Assembly: GCA_947457605.1 (NCBI GenBank)
Contig: CANGWP010000011.1
Coordinates: 1-26,548, forward strand
Origin: Bdellovibrionales bacterium
GTDB lineage: Bacteria > Bdellovibrionota > UBA1018 > CAIMNF01
DNA length: 26,548 nt
Reading direction: 5' to 3'
Both the position numbers and the translations under genes were made by a program. Below, piece after piece: positions 14,212 to 22,825 of this stretch. Every line of letters starts with the position of its first letter. Positions within the stretch are counted from its first letter, which is position 1. The notes beneath the pieces were generated by a model. The model had not been told where the DNA came from. It saw only the letters and a list, made by a program, of their open reading frames with translations, and searched no databases.

Positions 14212-14959
14212 TCCCCATTCCATAAGCGCATTCCTGGTTCATAAAGGGATCTTGTATTACTCTATTTCGAAGCCTGGCCCGACCGAGTCTCCTGTCACCT
14301 CATTAATCCGAGGAATATGTGAGGAGTTCCCTTTGAAATCCCTGTCAATCACGAGGGAACGCATCCACACCACTCACCCGCTTCAGGGGATTTGCAAGGG
14401 CATGATTAAGGTGGCAGCCAAACGGGCTTGCGAACTCGATTTACACGATTTTATTAAATTTCTGACGTCTTTTGAGGGAGGGGCTTTTGAGGTTCGACCT
14501 CCTATTCCTTTGCCGTTCCGAAATCCAGATGTTTTGGTCGGCTCCATGGCGCCGAGGGATTCAATCCCCCGCCACTTGACCTCGCTTCTCTACATGGCTT
14601 CCGGCAGAACCCGCGTGAGCGCAATGCTCACCGATGCGGTTGGTCGTGTGTTGGCAATTTCATGGAGTCGAACTCACTCAAATCGTGCGGCGCACGCCGA
14701 ACTCGAACTCGTTCAAAATCTATACGCTGATGGCTTTACCAGGTTTCCAGACCATTCAACCCTCTGGATATCCTTGAGGCCTTGCGCAATGTGCGCAGCT
14801 CAGATTCTTGCATTCATGGATGGATCCGAAGGTTTCAAAATCCGATTTTTAGCTGACGACCCGGGCCCTGCCTCAAAAAACTCCTGCCTGTTTGAGGGCT
14901 CAGCCTTATGGAGAAGCTCCGGCTGCCCCAAGGTAGATATCGCCCTGGTTGACAATTGA
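14174..14959 (+). CDS. Zinc deaminase-fold protein, probably Bd3614-like
   Basis: 261 residues. The C-terminal half has the cytidine-deaminase-fold zinc site: HAE at 174-176 (His ligand, catalytic Glu) and PCAMC at 203-207 (Cys204, Cys207). The strand-helix context (GRVLAISWSRTHSNRAAHAE, then LWISLRPCAMCAAQILAF) fits nucleic-acid or nucleotide deaminases such as TadA/RibD types, but about 130 residues of unfamiliar sequence precede it. This layout resembles the Bdellovibrio Bd3614-like deaminase family with its own N-terminal domain, which I recall by name and cannot check here. The substrate is unknown. The start is uncertain: ATG 14174 overlaps gcvH by 38 nt with no clear Shine-Dalgarno; TTG 14195 is an alternative. 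All metal and catalytic residues are present, so it should be active. Confidence 0.8.
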   Translation: MPPLIPVLLNRFDPHSISAFLVHKGILYYSISKPGPTESPVTSLIRGICEEFPLKSLSITRERIHTTHPLQGICKGMIKVAAKRACELDLHDFIKFLTSFEGGAFEVRPPIPLPFRNPDVLVGSMAPRDSIPRHLTSLLYMASGRTRVSAMLTDAVGRVLAISWSRTHSNRAAHAELELVQNLYADGFTRFPDHSTLWISLRPCAMCAAQILAFMDGSEGFKIRFLADDPGPASKNSCLFEGSALWRSSGCPKVDIALVDN

Positions 14960-14974
14960 TTCAGTTCTAAAACT

Positions 14975-17863
14975 TCAAGACTGGTATGCCTCTATAGGAG
15001 CGCATGAGCAGATCAGATTCCGATCACCATGAACATTATCGATTCTAGCCACCGACGGCCAAAACTTTTTCTGTTTCAGATACGGGAGCGGGTAAGCCGC
15101 CTGCTCCCTTGAATAGGAAAATGCCCACTCCGTGGATGAAACCATTTCTGCCGTATGAGGTGCGTTTTTAAGGGGATTGTTTTTTCGATCCAATTTTCCG
15201 GTCCTGATGTCCTCGATTTCTCCGCGAATTGAAATCAATGCCTCAATATAACGATCCATTTCAGGTTTCGACTCACTTTCCGTTGGCTCAATCATGATGG
15301 TGCCGGCCACAGGAAAAGATACCGTTGGGGCATGAAATCCGTAATCCATCAAACGCTTGGCAACGTCTTCTACCTCAACTCCTGTGTCAGCTTTGATTCC
15401 CCTCAAATCCAAAATACACTCGTGCGCAACAAAGCCTGTCGCACCCTTATACAAAACGGGATAATGAGATTCCAAACGCTTTGCCATGTAGTTAGCATTC
15501 AAAATAGCAACTTGAGTGGCTTTCTTAAGCCCCGCTGACCCCATAAGCTTCATATAGACCCAGGAGATCGGAAGGATGCTTGCGCTTCCCCACGGAGCGG
15601 AAGAAACGGCCCCGTGAGTGCCCGAAAACACGTGACCGGGCAGGTGTGGTGCCAGTTGTTTTTTTACAGCAATCGGACCCATCCCCGGACCGCCTCCACC
15701 ATGCGGGATACAAAAAGTCTTGTGCAGATTGAGATGGCACACGTCTGGCCCGAAATCACCGGGTCTGCACAAACCAATCTGAGCGTTCATATTTGCTCCA
15801 TCCATGTAGACCTGCCCACCATTCTGATGAATAACACTGCAAATCTCACGAATCGCAGACTCAAATACACCGTGGGTGGAGGGATAGGTAACCATGAGAG
15901 CTCCAAGATTTGCTGAATGAATCTCAGAGAGTCGTTTGAGATCAGCGAGGTCAACGTTGCCATCTCGATCACATTCCACAACGACAACCTGAAAGCCTGC
16001 CATGACTGCTGATGCGGGATTGGTTCCATGGGCGGATTTGGGAATCAGGCAGATATTGCGGTGCCTCTCATCTCTAGACTCATGATAACCACGAATCGCA
16101 AGAAGGCCTGCGTATTCTCCTTGAGAGCCTGCATTGGGCTGAAGAGATACCGCATCAAATCCTGTTACTTCCGAAAGCATCGATTCAAGATCGTGGAACA
16201 GATCAAGGTAGCCTTCCACTTGATTTGTCGGTGCGGCAGGATGAAGCTTTCCGATCTCAGGCCAGGTCACTGGAATCATCTCCACCGTCGCATTCAACTT
16301 CATGGTGCAGGAGCCAAGAGGAATCATGGAGAAGTTCAGGGAAAGGTCCTTTTTCTCGAGCATGGACATGTATCTCAGCATTTCGTGCTCTGAGTGATAC
16401 CGGTTGAAAACCGGGTGCTCAAGATACGCGGTGTCTCTCATTAATCGATTTTCGATCTGGACCTGGACATCTTCTCTCAGGAAGCTTTCAATGTTTTCTT
16501 TTTGGTTCGAAAGAATTGAAATGATCTTGGATATCTCCTCCAATGTACTCACTTCGTCCAAGGCAATGGTGAGCGATTCCTTTGAGTGTCGAATATTTAT
16601 GTCATGTTTCAAAAACTCTAGAACCCACCGCTTTGCATCCACCTCCGTGCCGACGTTGAAAGTCACAGTATCAAAAAAGTTGTTTCCGATAAGTTGAAAA
16701 CCTAATTTCTTGATGGCTCGACTTAGAATCACTGCCATGCCGTGCACCCTAAGCGCAATTTGTCGCAGTCCCTCCGGGCCATGATAGACCGCATACATGG
16801 AAGCCAATACTGCAAGAAGCACCTGGGAAGTACAAATATTGCTCGTAGCCTTTTCCCTCCGGATATGTTGCTCTCGCGTTTGCAACGCCAATCGAATTGC
16901 CGGGCGTCCCCTCATGTCCTTTGATAAGCCGACAATCCTGCCGGGCATGCTCCGCTTGAAGTCATCCCGACACGCGAGATAGGCTGCACTCGGACCACCA
17001 AAGCCCATGGGCACTCCAAATCTTTGAAAGCTCCCAACTGCGATATCGGCACCAAGCGCCCCGGGACTTTTCAACAACGTAAGGGCGAGCGGGTCCGCTG
17101 CTATCGTTACAATAATTCCCTTGGCTTTCGCCTCGGCCACCTTCGCCTCGATTTCGGAATCAACGGATCCGTCTGTACCAGGATATTGAAAAATCACCCC
17201 AAACATTTCATTTGTAGGGTCGAAATCTCTCAAGTTGAAAATCTTAATTTGTATTCCCAGCGGTTTGGCCCGAGTCTCAATTACTGCCCGATTCTGAGGA
17301 TGAAGAGCTCCGGACACATAAAACACCTTGCGTTGGCTTTCCGGATTCAAAGCCTGGCTCATTGTCATCGCCTCAGCGCAAGCTGTGGCCTCATCCAAAA
17401 GGGAGGCGTTGGCAACCGGAAGTCCCGTCAGATCAATCGTCATTGTCTGAAAGTTGAGGATCGCCTCCAAGCGTCCCTGAGCAATTTCCGCCTGGTAGGG
17501 TGTATACTGGGTGTACCAGCCAGGGTTTTCCAAAACATTTCGAAGAATCACATTCGGGGTTATGCAATCTGAAAATCCGAGCCCCAAAAGTGACCGGTTC
17601 ACCTTGTTCTTGGAGACCATCGACCTGAGCTTCTGGAGAACCTCCACCTCTCCCGAATAGGAGTCCACTTGAATTTCACGCTTTAACCGGATCGCATCCG
17701 GAACTGTTTTGGAAACAAGCTCGTCAAGGGATTTCAGGTCAAGACTTTTCAGCATTTCAGATTGGTCTTTTTCATCCGGACCAATGTGCCTCGACGAAAA
17801 GTTATGAAATTCCTCGAAGGAAATTTTTTGTGGAAACTCGTGTTTTTTTGCTGGTTTTTGCAT
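14975..17863 (-). CDS. gcvP: Glycine dehydrogenase (decarboxylating), P protein
   Basis: 962 residues, the full single-chain (alpha-beta fused) form. GcvP uses PLP to decarboxylate glycine and passes the aminomethyl group to GcvH. The start FSSRHIGPDEKDQSEML is the family's usual N-terminus; TPYQAEIAQGRLEAILNFQT and the PLP segment HLNLHKTFCIPHGGGGPGMG (Schiff-base Lys near residue 710) are intact, as is SAPWGSASILPISWVYMKLM. The ATG at 17863 has no strong Shine-Dalgarno; a TATAAA at 17877-17872 just upstream might give a nearly leaderless mRNA, but its -35 is poor. It faces the gcvT-gcvH operon with only 15 bp between stop codons. Confidence 0.97.
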   Translation of the reverse strand: MQKPAKKHEFPQKISFEEFHNFSSRHIGPDEKDQSEMLKSLDLKSLDELVSKTVPDAIRLKREIQVDSYSGEVEVLQKLRSMVSKNKVNRSLLGLGFSDCITPNVILRNVLENPGWYTQYTPYQAEIAQGRLEAILNFQTMTIDLTGLPVANASLLDEATACAEAMTMSQALNPESQRKVFYVSGALHPQNRAVIETRAKPLGIQIKIFNLRDFDPTNEMFGVIFQYPGTDGSVDSEIEAKVAEAKAKGIIVTIAADPLALTLLKSPGALGADIAVGSFQRFGVPMGFGGPSAAYLACRDDFKRSMPGRIVGLSKDMRGRPAIRLALQTREQHIRREKATSNICTSQVLLAVLASMYAVYHGPEGLRQIALRVHGMAVILSRAIKKLGFQLIGNNFFDTVTFNVGTEVDAKRWVLEFLKHDINIRHSKESLTIALDEVSTLEEISKIISILSNQKENIESFLREDVQVQIENRLMRDTAYLEHPVFNRYHSEHEMLRYMSMLEKKDLSLNFSMIPLGSCTMKLNATVEMIPVTWPEIGKLHPAAPTNQVEGYLDLFHDLESMLSEVTGFDAVSLQPNAGSQGEYAGLLAIRGYHESRDERHRNICLIPKSAHGTNPASAVMAGFQVVVVECDRDGNVDLADLKRLSEIHSANLGALMVTYPSTHGVFESAIREICSVIHQNGGQVYMDGANMNAQIGLCRPGDFGPDVCHLNLHKTFCIPHGGGGPGMGPIAVKKQLAPHLPGHVFSGTHGAVSSAPWGSASILPISWVYMKLMGSAGLKKATQVAILNANYMAKRLESHYPVLYKGATGFVAHECILDLRGIKADTGVEVEDVAKRLMDYGFHAPTVSFPVAGTIMIEPTESESKPEMDRYIEALISIRGEIEDIRTGKLDRKNNPLKNAPHTAEMVSSTEWAFSYSREQAAYPLPYLKQKKFWPSVARIDNVHGDRNLICSCAPIEAYQS

Positions 17864-17960
17864 GTCCGCATTTTATATGAGGATTCCGCAGAGAGAAAGC
17901 TCTTCCAAAAAATTATTTCTTCGAGTAGCTTCGGGGTCTCGTTATTTTTCAGGAATTGGG

Positions 17961-18311
17961 ATGAACAACAATTTGGACCTACAACTTCGCCTGCACGAGT
18001 CATCTACGATGGAAAAGGATCACCGTTCTTCTAGTGGTATAAGTGATGATACCCGCGAATGGATCAGTGCTTTAAACACCTCCATACTGACAACCAAGAC
18101 AAGTTCCCTGAAGGATCGATCTTCGGAACTGTCCGCTATCATGCAAACACCCGAGTTTACTAGCCTATTGTTTGCGGCTCAATATCTTGGTGACTCCCTC
18201 GGCTTAACCAAAGAAGAAGCGACCGAGCGCTTGATTGATACCTTCCGAAAATTGGATTCCATTTGGGGAGACATGGTTCTTAAGCGCGGAATCCAAGCAA
18301 TGATCGATTAA
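17961..18311 (+). CDS. Small protein of unknown function
   Basis: 116 residues from the ATG at 17961, which has AGGA 6 nt upstream; the frame is open for 33 codons before it, but that part overlaps the gcvP start region and is unlikely to be translated. The protein is polar and probably helical in its second half (FTSLLFAAQYLGDSLGLTKE followed by EATERLIDTFRKLDSIWGDM), with a Ser/Thr-rich first half. No signal peptide, membrane segment or cysteine. I recognise no family. It is transcribed away from gcvP, and its last 4 bases overlap the stop end of the TonB-like gene on the other strand. Confidence 0.6.
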   Translation: MNNNLDLQLRLHESSTMEKDHRSSSGISDDTREWISALNTSILTTKTSSLKDRSSELSAIMQTPEFTSLLFAAQYLGDSLGLTKEEATERLIDTFRKLDSIWGDMVLKRGIQAMID

Positions 18312-19129
18312 GTTTTGAGTATAAAATCCCATCTAATTTCAACATTTCCCGATGAGTCTATCAGGCCCTTTGGAGGATTCGGATACGGGCCGGCCTTGTT
18401 CAACGCATCAATCGCAGCTTGATCCAAATCCTGTGTGCCGGACTCTTCTAGAACCTGAATTCTTAGGATTTCACCCCTGTTGTTCATGGTTACCAGTGCC
18501 CGGGTGACGAAATCGGAGTTTGAAGCAAGATGTCTACCTGACTTAAGAAGTCGGTGCACATTCTCCCGAAGAATTGGTTGCCAGGCCTGGTCCAATTGCT
18601 TCCTTACCCGTTCAAAATAGGAATAGAATACAAACTCCTTGGTATTCAAAGCAGAAAACTCCCCCTCCTTCATGCCTTGAATGTATTGCCCTCCTCTCAA
18701 TGCCTCGCCCATTTGGTTCTTAGCCCAATTTCTCTGATCTTGATAATCAGTCTGGGACTTGGTTTGTAACTTTATTCCAATCTCAGACAATGCAACCCGG
18801 GGCTTATTTCCTTTTGGGGAATTTAAAGCTTGTCCACCAGTGCTCAGGTCGCCTTCGATTCGAGAAGACTGCTCTTCTTTAACCACCCTGGTTTTATCAC
18901 TCAAAAATGAGTTTTTCTTCGCTAGATCAGTCTCTTCTCCAGCTGACCTTTTTACTATTGTGGATTTAGTATCGGCATTTTTTAAAACTTCCTCCACCGT
19001 AACTTCAATGGGCTGATCATTTTTATAAAGGTTTGGGATCTGGGTCGCGTAGAGAAACGCCACCAGGAGAACAAGAATATGGAAACTTAAAGACCGCGCT
19101 AATGGGCTATCTAATACTGGCGTATCCAC
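18308..19129 (-). CDS. TonB-like protein with C-terminal TonB domain
   Basis: 273 residues from the GTG at 19129, which has GAGG 5 nt upstream (19135-19138). The same frame runs back to a TTG at 19198, but that has no spaced Shine-Dalgarno. Architecture: short cytoplasmic N-terminus, one membrane helix (SLSFHILVLLVAFLYATQIP), a charged periplasmic spacer of about 130 residues, and a C-terminal TonB/TolA-type domain (VTRALVTMNNRGEILRIQVL, then LDQAAIDALNKAGPYPNPPK). Such proteins pass inner-membrane energy to outer-membrane partners. The spacer lacks the Pro-Glu/Pro-Lys repeats of classical TonB, and no exbB/exbD is nearby, so the partner is unknown. It follows the penicillin-binding protein gene by 115 nt (47 from the TTG). 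Confidence 0.75.
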   Translation of the reverse strand: MDTPVLDSPLARSLSFHILVLLVAFLYATQIPNLYKNDQPIEVTVEEVLKNADTKSTIVKRSAGEETDLAKKNSFLSDKTRVVKEEQSSRIEGDLSTGGQALNSPKGNKPRVALSEIGIKLQTKSQTDYQDQRNWAKNQMGEALRGGQYIQGMKEGEFSALNTKEFVFYSYFERVRKQLDQAWQPILRENVHRLLKSGRHLASNSDFVTRALVTMNNRGEILRIQVLEESGTQDLDQAAIDALNKAGPYPNPPKGLIDSSGNVEIRWDFILKT

Positions 19130-19244
19130 AGAATCCTCATCGGTCGCATGGGCGATCCGACTAAAGGTATTTTGCCCTAACCAAAACAAAAAGGGCAAAT
19201 TCCGTCATTTATTCCACGGCTGGGCCCATACTGCAAGAGGACGA

Positions 19245-21782
19245 CTACTGATCCTCTCTTAGTGTCTCATCATTATCCTCTTCAAGATTCTTAACGCCTG
19301 CCGGTGCGCTTTTTGGCTCAACGCCTCCATCAAACACCTGTGAATCGGCAGATCGTGAACCCGGCTCAGTGCCCGCGACAAAAACCTCTTTAATTGATCT
19401 GGTTGAGTTTGATAGTTTACCAGTCTTTGCATCAATGTTTGCAAAGCTCATGCCTTCGGGAACCTGGAAATCATCGGGCGCGTAGTCCCTGAGAACGTTC
19501 GTCATGTATTTAACCCAAATCGGGAGTGCTGTGTTGGCCCCGGTCTCTCCTCGTCCCATGGAACGTTGGTCGTCATATCCAACCCATACGCCCGTTACCA
19601 CTCTAGGAGAAAATCCAATGAACCAACCATCGCGAAAATCCTGTGTAGTGCCCGTTTTTCCAGCGAGCGGGCGGCCAATGCTGCTCGCCTTGGCCGCAGT
19701 TCCGAATTGCACCACCTCTTTCATCAGATAGGTCATCAGGTATGCCACCCTTGGATCCAATCTCAATCCCGGAATGGTTGGTGCGTAGGGCTGTTTTTTG
19801 GTGTCGACGCTCTCTTCCATTCCAGCTCTCTCGACCGGCAAGTCCGCCTGCGTTTCAAGGGTGCGCCCGTCCCGATCTTTAATTGATTGGAACACGTTGG
19901 CGCGAAAAGGCTTTCCATAAAGTGGGAATGCCGTGAAGGCGTGTACCAAATCTTGTACCGTGGTAACCGCCGAACCGAGTGATATCGAAAGATCAGGAAT
20001 GAACTGGGTATCAATTCCAAGGCGCTTGGCCTCATTGATTACTGTTTGTACTTTTATATCCTGGACAATCTTTACGGTGGGAATGTTGCGGGAATTGATA
20101 AGGGCCTGACGAAAAGTTGTATCTCCGTAAAATTTTTCCTCAAAATTCTCAGGTTTCCAAACGCCATTCTCCTTGTCCTCAAAAACGATGGGTGAATCGA
20201 CGATGATGCTAGCAGGAGTGTATCCGCTCTCTACTGCGGCAGAGTAAATGATTGGCTTGAAGGTGGAACCCATCTGTCGCTTGGCTTGTACTGCACGGTT
20301 AAACTCAGAAGTACCATAATCATATCCCCCAACCATCGCGAGAATCTGCCCAGTTTCAATGTCAACGGAATACAAAGCCCCTTGGATCTCCGGGATCTGT
20401 GACAATTTCGCTTTCCAAATTCCTCCTGCCAAGCCTTTCACCTTAACCCAGATCACATCACCGGGATGAAGAATTTCTCCAATGGATTTGGGCGTTTTTC
20501 CAGGATTATCCGCGGGGCTCGCCCACTTGGCTTCCTCAAAAGGGATTTGAACGCTGATGAGGCCGAGGCTTACTTGCGCAAACTTCTGATCCGGGGATAC
20601 TTGGGTGACCAATCCCTTCAAGCGCTTTCCAACAAGCGTCTTTTCATAGGTAGGATCGAAATTGGCAACCGCGGCCTCCAAGTCCAAGGCACCATCTGAA
20701 GTAAGAAACCGATACGGGAAGTACTCCTTTGTGATTTCCTTTTTCATCTCCTCTCGATAGGCATTCCACTCACCATCAGGTAAATTTTTAACCGGGCCGC
20801 GATATCCTTTTCGTTGATCAAAATCTTCAAGACCGGACTCAAGAGCCTCTTGAGCATATTGGGAATACTTAGCTGCTGATGGAATGATCACACTGAGTCC
20901 ATCCTCATAAAGCATTTGATCACCATATTTCTGGGCGAGATGTCGTCTCAGATATTCAACAAAGTGAGGCGCCAGCTTGCGTTCCGTTCCGTCATTTACG
21001 AAAATCTTCACCTTCTCAAGAGCTGCGTTTTTTTGCTCGTTTTCTGAGATAAATTTATTTTCTTTCATCCTTTTCAGGACATAGAGCTGCCGCTCTTTTG
21101 CTTTTTTCGGATTCAACAGGGGCGAATACTTGCCGGGTGCGGTTGGCAGGCCGGCAATCAAGGCCATTTCTGCGATGGAAAGATCCTTTAGCTCCTTCTG
21201 GAAGTATGTTCGAGCTGCAGCCTGAACGCCGTATGCACCGCTGCCGAGGTAAATCTGGTTCAGATAAAGATAAAGTATTTCCTCTTTGCTGAGATTCTTT
21301 TCCAACTGGAGGGCCAGGAAAAGCTCCTTTGCCTTCCTGAATATATTTCGCTCCGGGCTCAGATAAAGAGACTTTGCGATTTGTTGGGTGATCGTACTTC
21401 CCCCCTGCACCACTTGACCGGCAAGAAAGTTGGCGATGGCCGCTCGGGCAATTGCTAGAACATTCACTCCTTGATGTTCAAAAAAGGTGGAGTCTTCTGC
21501 CGAAAGAAATGCTTTTACCAGCCTCTCGGGAATTTGGTCGTAGGGAGTGAGATAACGGCGCTCCTTGTAAAACTCCGCCATGATTCGAGTCTGCCCATTT
21601 TCCAAAGATAGAATTTGAGTTACTCCAAGAGGACGATAATCGGATACCCTCTTGATCTCTGGAACTTCCTTCGTGATTTTTGAATATGCGTACCAGAGCA
21701 CCGCTCCCGTGGCAAAAGCCACCCCGGCCGCGAGCAACGCAAAGAGTTTTGCCCCATTTTTGAGCCGATTTCGTATTCTCAT
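19245..21782 (-). CDS. mrcA: Class A penicillin-binding protein 1A (PBP1A)
   Basis: 845 residues. A bifunctional peptidoglycan glycosyltransferase and transpeptidase anchored in the inner membrane (helix about residues 13-32). The glycosyltransferase part has the catalytic Glu96 in AEDSTFFEHQGV and GGSTITQQIAKSLYL at 128-142. The insert at about 325-470 resembles the OB-like domain of PBP1A. Transpeptidase motifs are complete: STFK with Ser506, SRN at 564-566, and KTGT at 709-712. The C-terminal tail after about 800 is acidic and disordered. The start at 21782 has GGAG at a poor distance. Length and insert favour PBP1A over PBP1B. It sits downstream of tlyA in the same direction. Confidence 0.95.
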   Translation of the reverse strand: MRIRNRLKNGAKLFALLAAGVAFATGAVLWYAYSKITKEVPEIKRVSDYRPLGVTQILSLENGQTRIMAEFYKERRYLTPYDQIPERLVKAFLSAEDSTFFEHQGVNVLAIARAAIANFLAGQVVQGGSTITQQIAKSLYLSPERNIFRKAKELFLALQLEKNLSKEEILYLYLNQIYLGSGAYGVQAAARTYFQKELKDLSIAEMALIAGLPTAPGKYSPLLNPKKAKERQLYVLKRMKENKFISENEQKNAALEKVKIFVNDGTERKLAPHFVEYLRRHLAQKYGDQMLYEDGLSVIIPSAAKYSQYAQEALESGLEDFDQRKGYRGPVKNLPDGEWNAYREEMKKEITKEYFPYRFLTSDGALDLEAAVANFDPTYEKTLVGKRLKGLVTQVSPDQKFAQVSLGLISVQIPFEEAKWASPADNPGKTPKSIGEILHPGDVIWVKVKGLAGGIWKAKLSQIPEIQGALYSVDIETGQILAMVGGYDYGTSEFNRAVQAKRQMGSTFKPIIYSAAVESGYTPASIIVDSPIVFEDKENGVWKPENFEEKFYGDTTFRQALINSRNIPTVKIVQDIKVQTVINEAKRLGIDTQFIPDLSISLGSAVTTVQDLVHAFTAFPLYGKPFRANVFQSIKDRDGRTLETQADLPVERAGMEESVDTKKQPYAPTIPGLRLDPRVAYLMTYLMKEVVQFGTAAKASSIGRPLAGKTGTTQDFRDGWFIGFSPRVVTGVWVGYDDQRSMGRGETGANTALPIWVKYMTNVLRDYAPDDFQVPEGMSFANIDAKTGKLSNSTRSIKEVFVAGTEPGSRSADSQVFDGGVEPKSAPAGVKNLEEDNDETLREDQ

Positions 21783-21831
21783 GCAGTAAAATCATACTCC
21801 GTTTTTGCTGGTTACCCACCAGAAATTTTGG

Positions 21832-22593
21832 TTAATTTTTCTCGGAATCGCCACGGGTAAAGTGAATCAAATACTCGACGTTTCCATCAGTTCCGGAGAT
21901 TGGAGACTGAATCCAACCTTGAGCCCTTAAATCGAGACTCTCGGCCCACTTCAATGTTTCTTGTAGATGCTCCAGTGAGCGGGTTTGGTCCCGCACTATT
22001 CCTCCTTCACCGATCCACTCTTTCCCAAGTTCAAATTGAGGTTTGTACAAAATAACCAGGTCGGCTCCCCGAGTCAGTCCCTGTAGAACCTCCGGCAGAA
22101 TTAGTCTAATGGAGATAAAAGAAACATCCATCACCAGGATGTCGAACTGTTGGGAAAAATCTTCAGATTTGTAATTCCTGGCATTGTAGTTTTCATGAAC
22201 AACAACCCTGGAATCAGAGCGAATCCGCCAGGCCAATTGATTAGTGCCCACATCGACCGCATGAATCAATTTAGCCCCTCTCTCCAAAAGCACTTCGGTG
22301 AACCCGCCAGTTGATGCCCCAATATCAATTCCTACTCGGCCATCAACCTTAATCTCAAAGGAATCAAGGGCTCCGAGGAGCTTTAGCGCTCCACGTGACA
22401 CATACTTTAGTTCAGGTTCGCGAAGTCGAATTTTGCTTTCAATTTCAACTTTCTCGCCCGGTTTAACTACGGGTACCTCATTCACAAGGACGTGACCGGC
22501 CATGATCATTGCCTGGGCACGCGATCGGGTACTGACGAGCCCGCGATCCACAAGTATTTTATCAATTCTCTCTCTTGTTTTTTTTTTGATCAC
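21832..22593 (-). CDS. tlyA: TlyA family rRNA 2'-O-methyltransferase
   Basis: 253 residues. An N-terminal S4 RNA-binding domain (RIDKILVDRGLVSTRSRAQA then MIMAGHVLVNEV) is joined to an FtsJ-like methyltransferase fold with the SAM motif VGIDIGASTGGFTEVLLERG and the later FDILVMDVSFISIRLILPEV. Characterised TlyA enzymes methylate cytidines in 16S and 23S rRNA; some homologues were called hemolysins, which I do not infer here. The GTG at 22593 overlaps the xseB stop by 4 nt (ATGTGA). Codons 3-6 contain a run of ten A. A link of xseB to tlyA is common, although ispA and dxs often lie between them and are missing here. Confidence 0.94.
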   Translation of the reverse strand: MIKKKTRERIDKILVDRGLVSTRSRAQAMIMAGHVLVNEVPVVKPGEKVEIESKIRLREPELKYVSRGALKLLGALDSFEIKVDGRVGIDIGASTGGFTEVLLERGAKLIHAVDVGTNQLAWRIRSDSRVVVHENYNARNYKSEDFSQQFDILVMDVSFISIRLILPEVLQGLTRGADLVILYKPQFELGKEWIGEGGIVRDQTRSLEHLQETLKWAESLDLRAQGWIQSPISGTDGNVEYLIHFTRGDSEKN

Positions 22594-22823
22594 ATTTCCG
22601 AGCCCGAGAACGGCTTTGTCTCGACAGACTCCGCGCTCGCTTTGATCAATACATCAACCTTTTGCTCCGCCTGAGCCAAAAGTGTTTGGCAGTTCTTCAC
22701 AAGACCCACCCCCTCTTGGAACGCAACTAAAGCTTGGTCAAGCGGGAGCGTGCCTGATTCTAGATTTTTAACAAGGCCTTCCAGCTTCTGTATTGATTGT
22801 TCATATTTCTCTGAGGAAATCAT
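22590..22823 (-). CDS. xseB: Exodeoxyribonuclease VII small subunit
   Basis: 77 residues, the normal size for XseB, which binds several-fold to XseA to form exonuclease VII acting on single-stranded DNA. The signature YEQSIQKLEGLVKNLESGTL then PLDQALVAFQEGVGLVKNCQ is unmistakable. The start ATG at 22823 follows the stop of the preceding gene by 2 nt with no Shine-Dalgarno of its own, so it is probably coupled; the stop overlaps tlyA. xseA is not in this window. Confidence 0.95.
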   Translation of the reverse strand: MISSEKYEQSIQKLEGLVKNLESGTLPLDQALVAFQEGVGLVKNCQTLLAQAEQKVDVLIKASAESVETKPFSGSEM

Positions 22824-22825
22824 AT

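Noticed and set aside
17864..17960. Glycine riboswitch between gcvP and the 116-residue gene
   Set aside because: The gap is only 97 bp, too short for the usual tandem aptamer plus expression platform, and no matching structure is visible.
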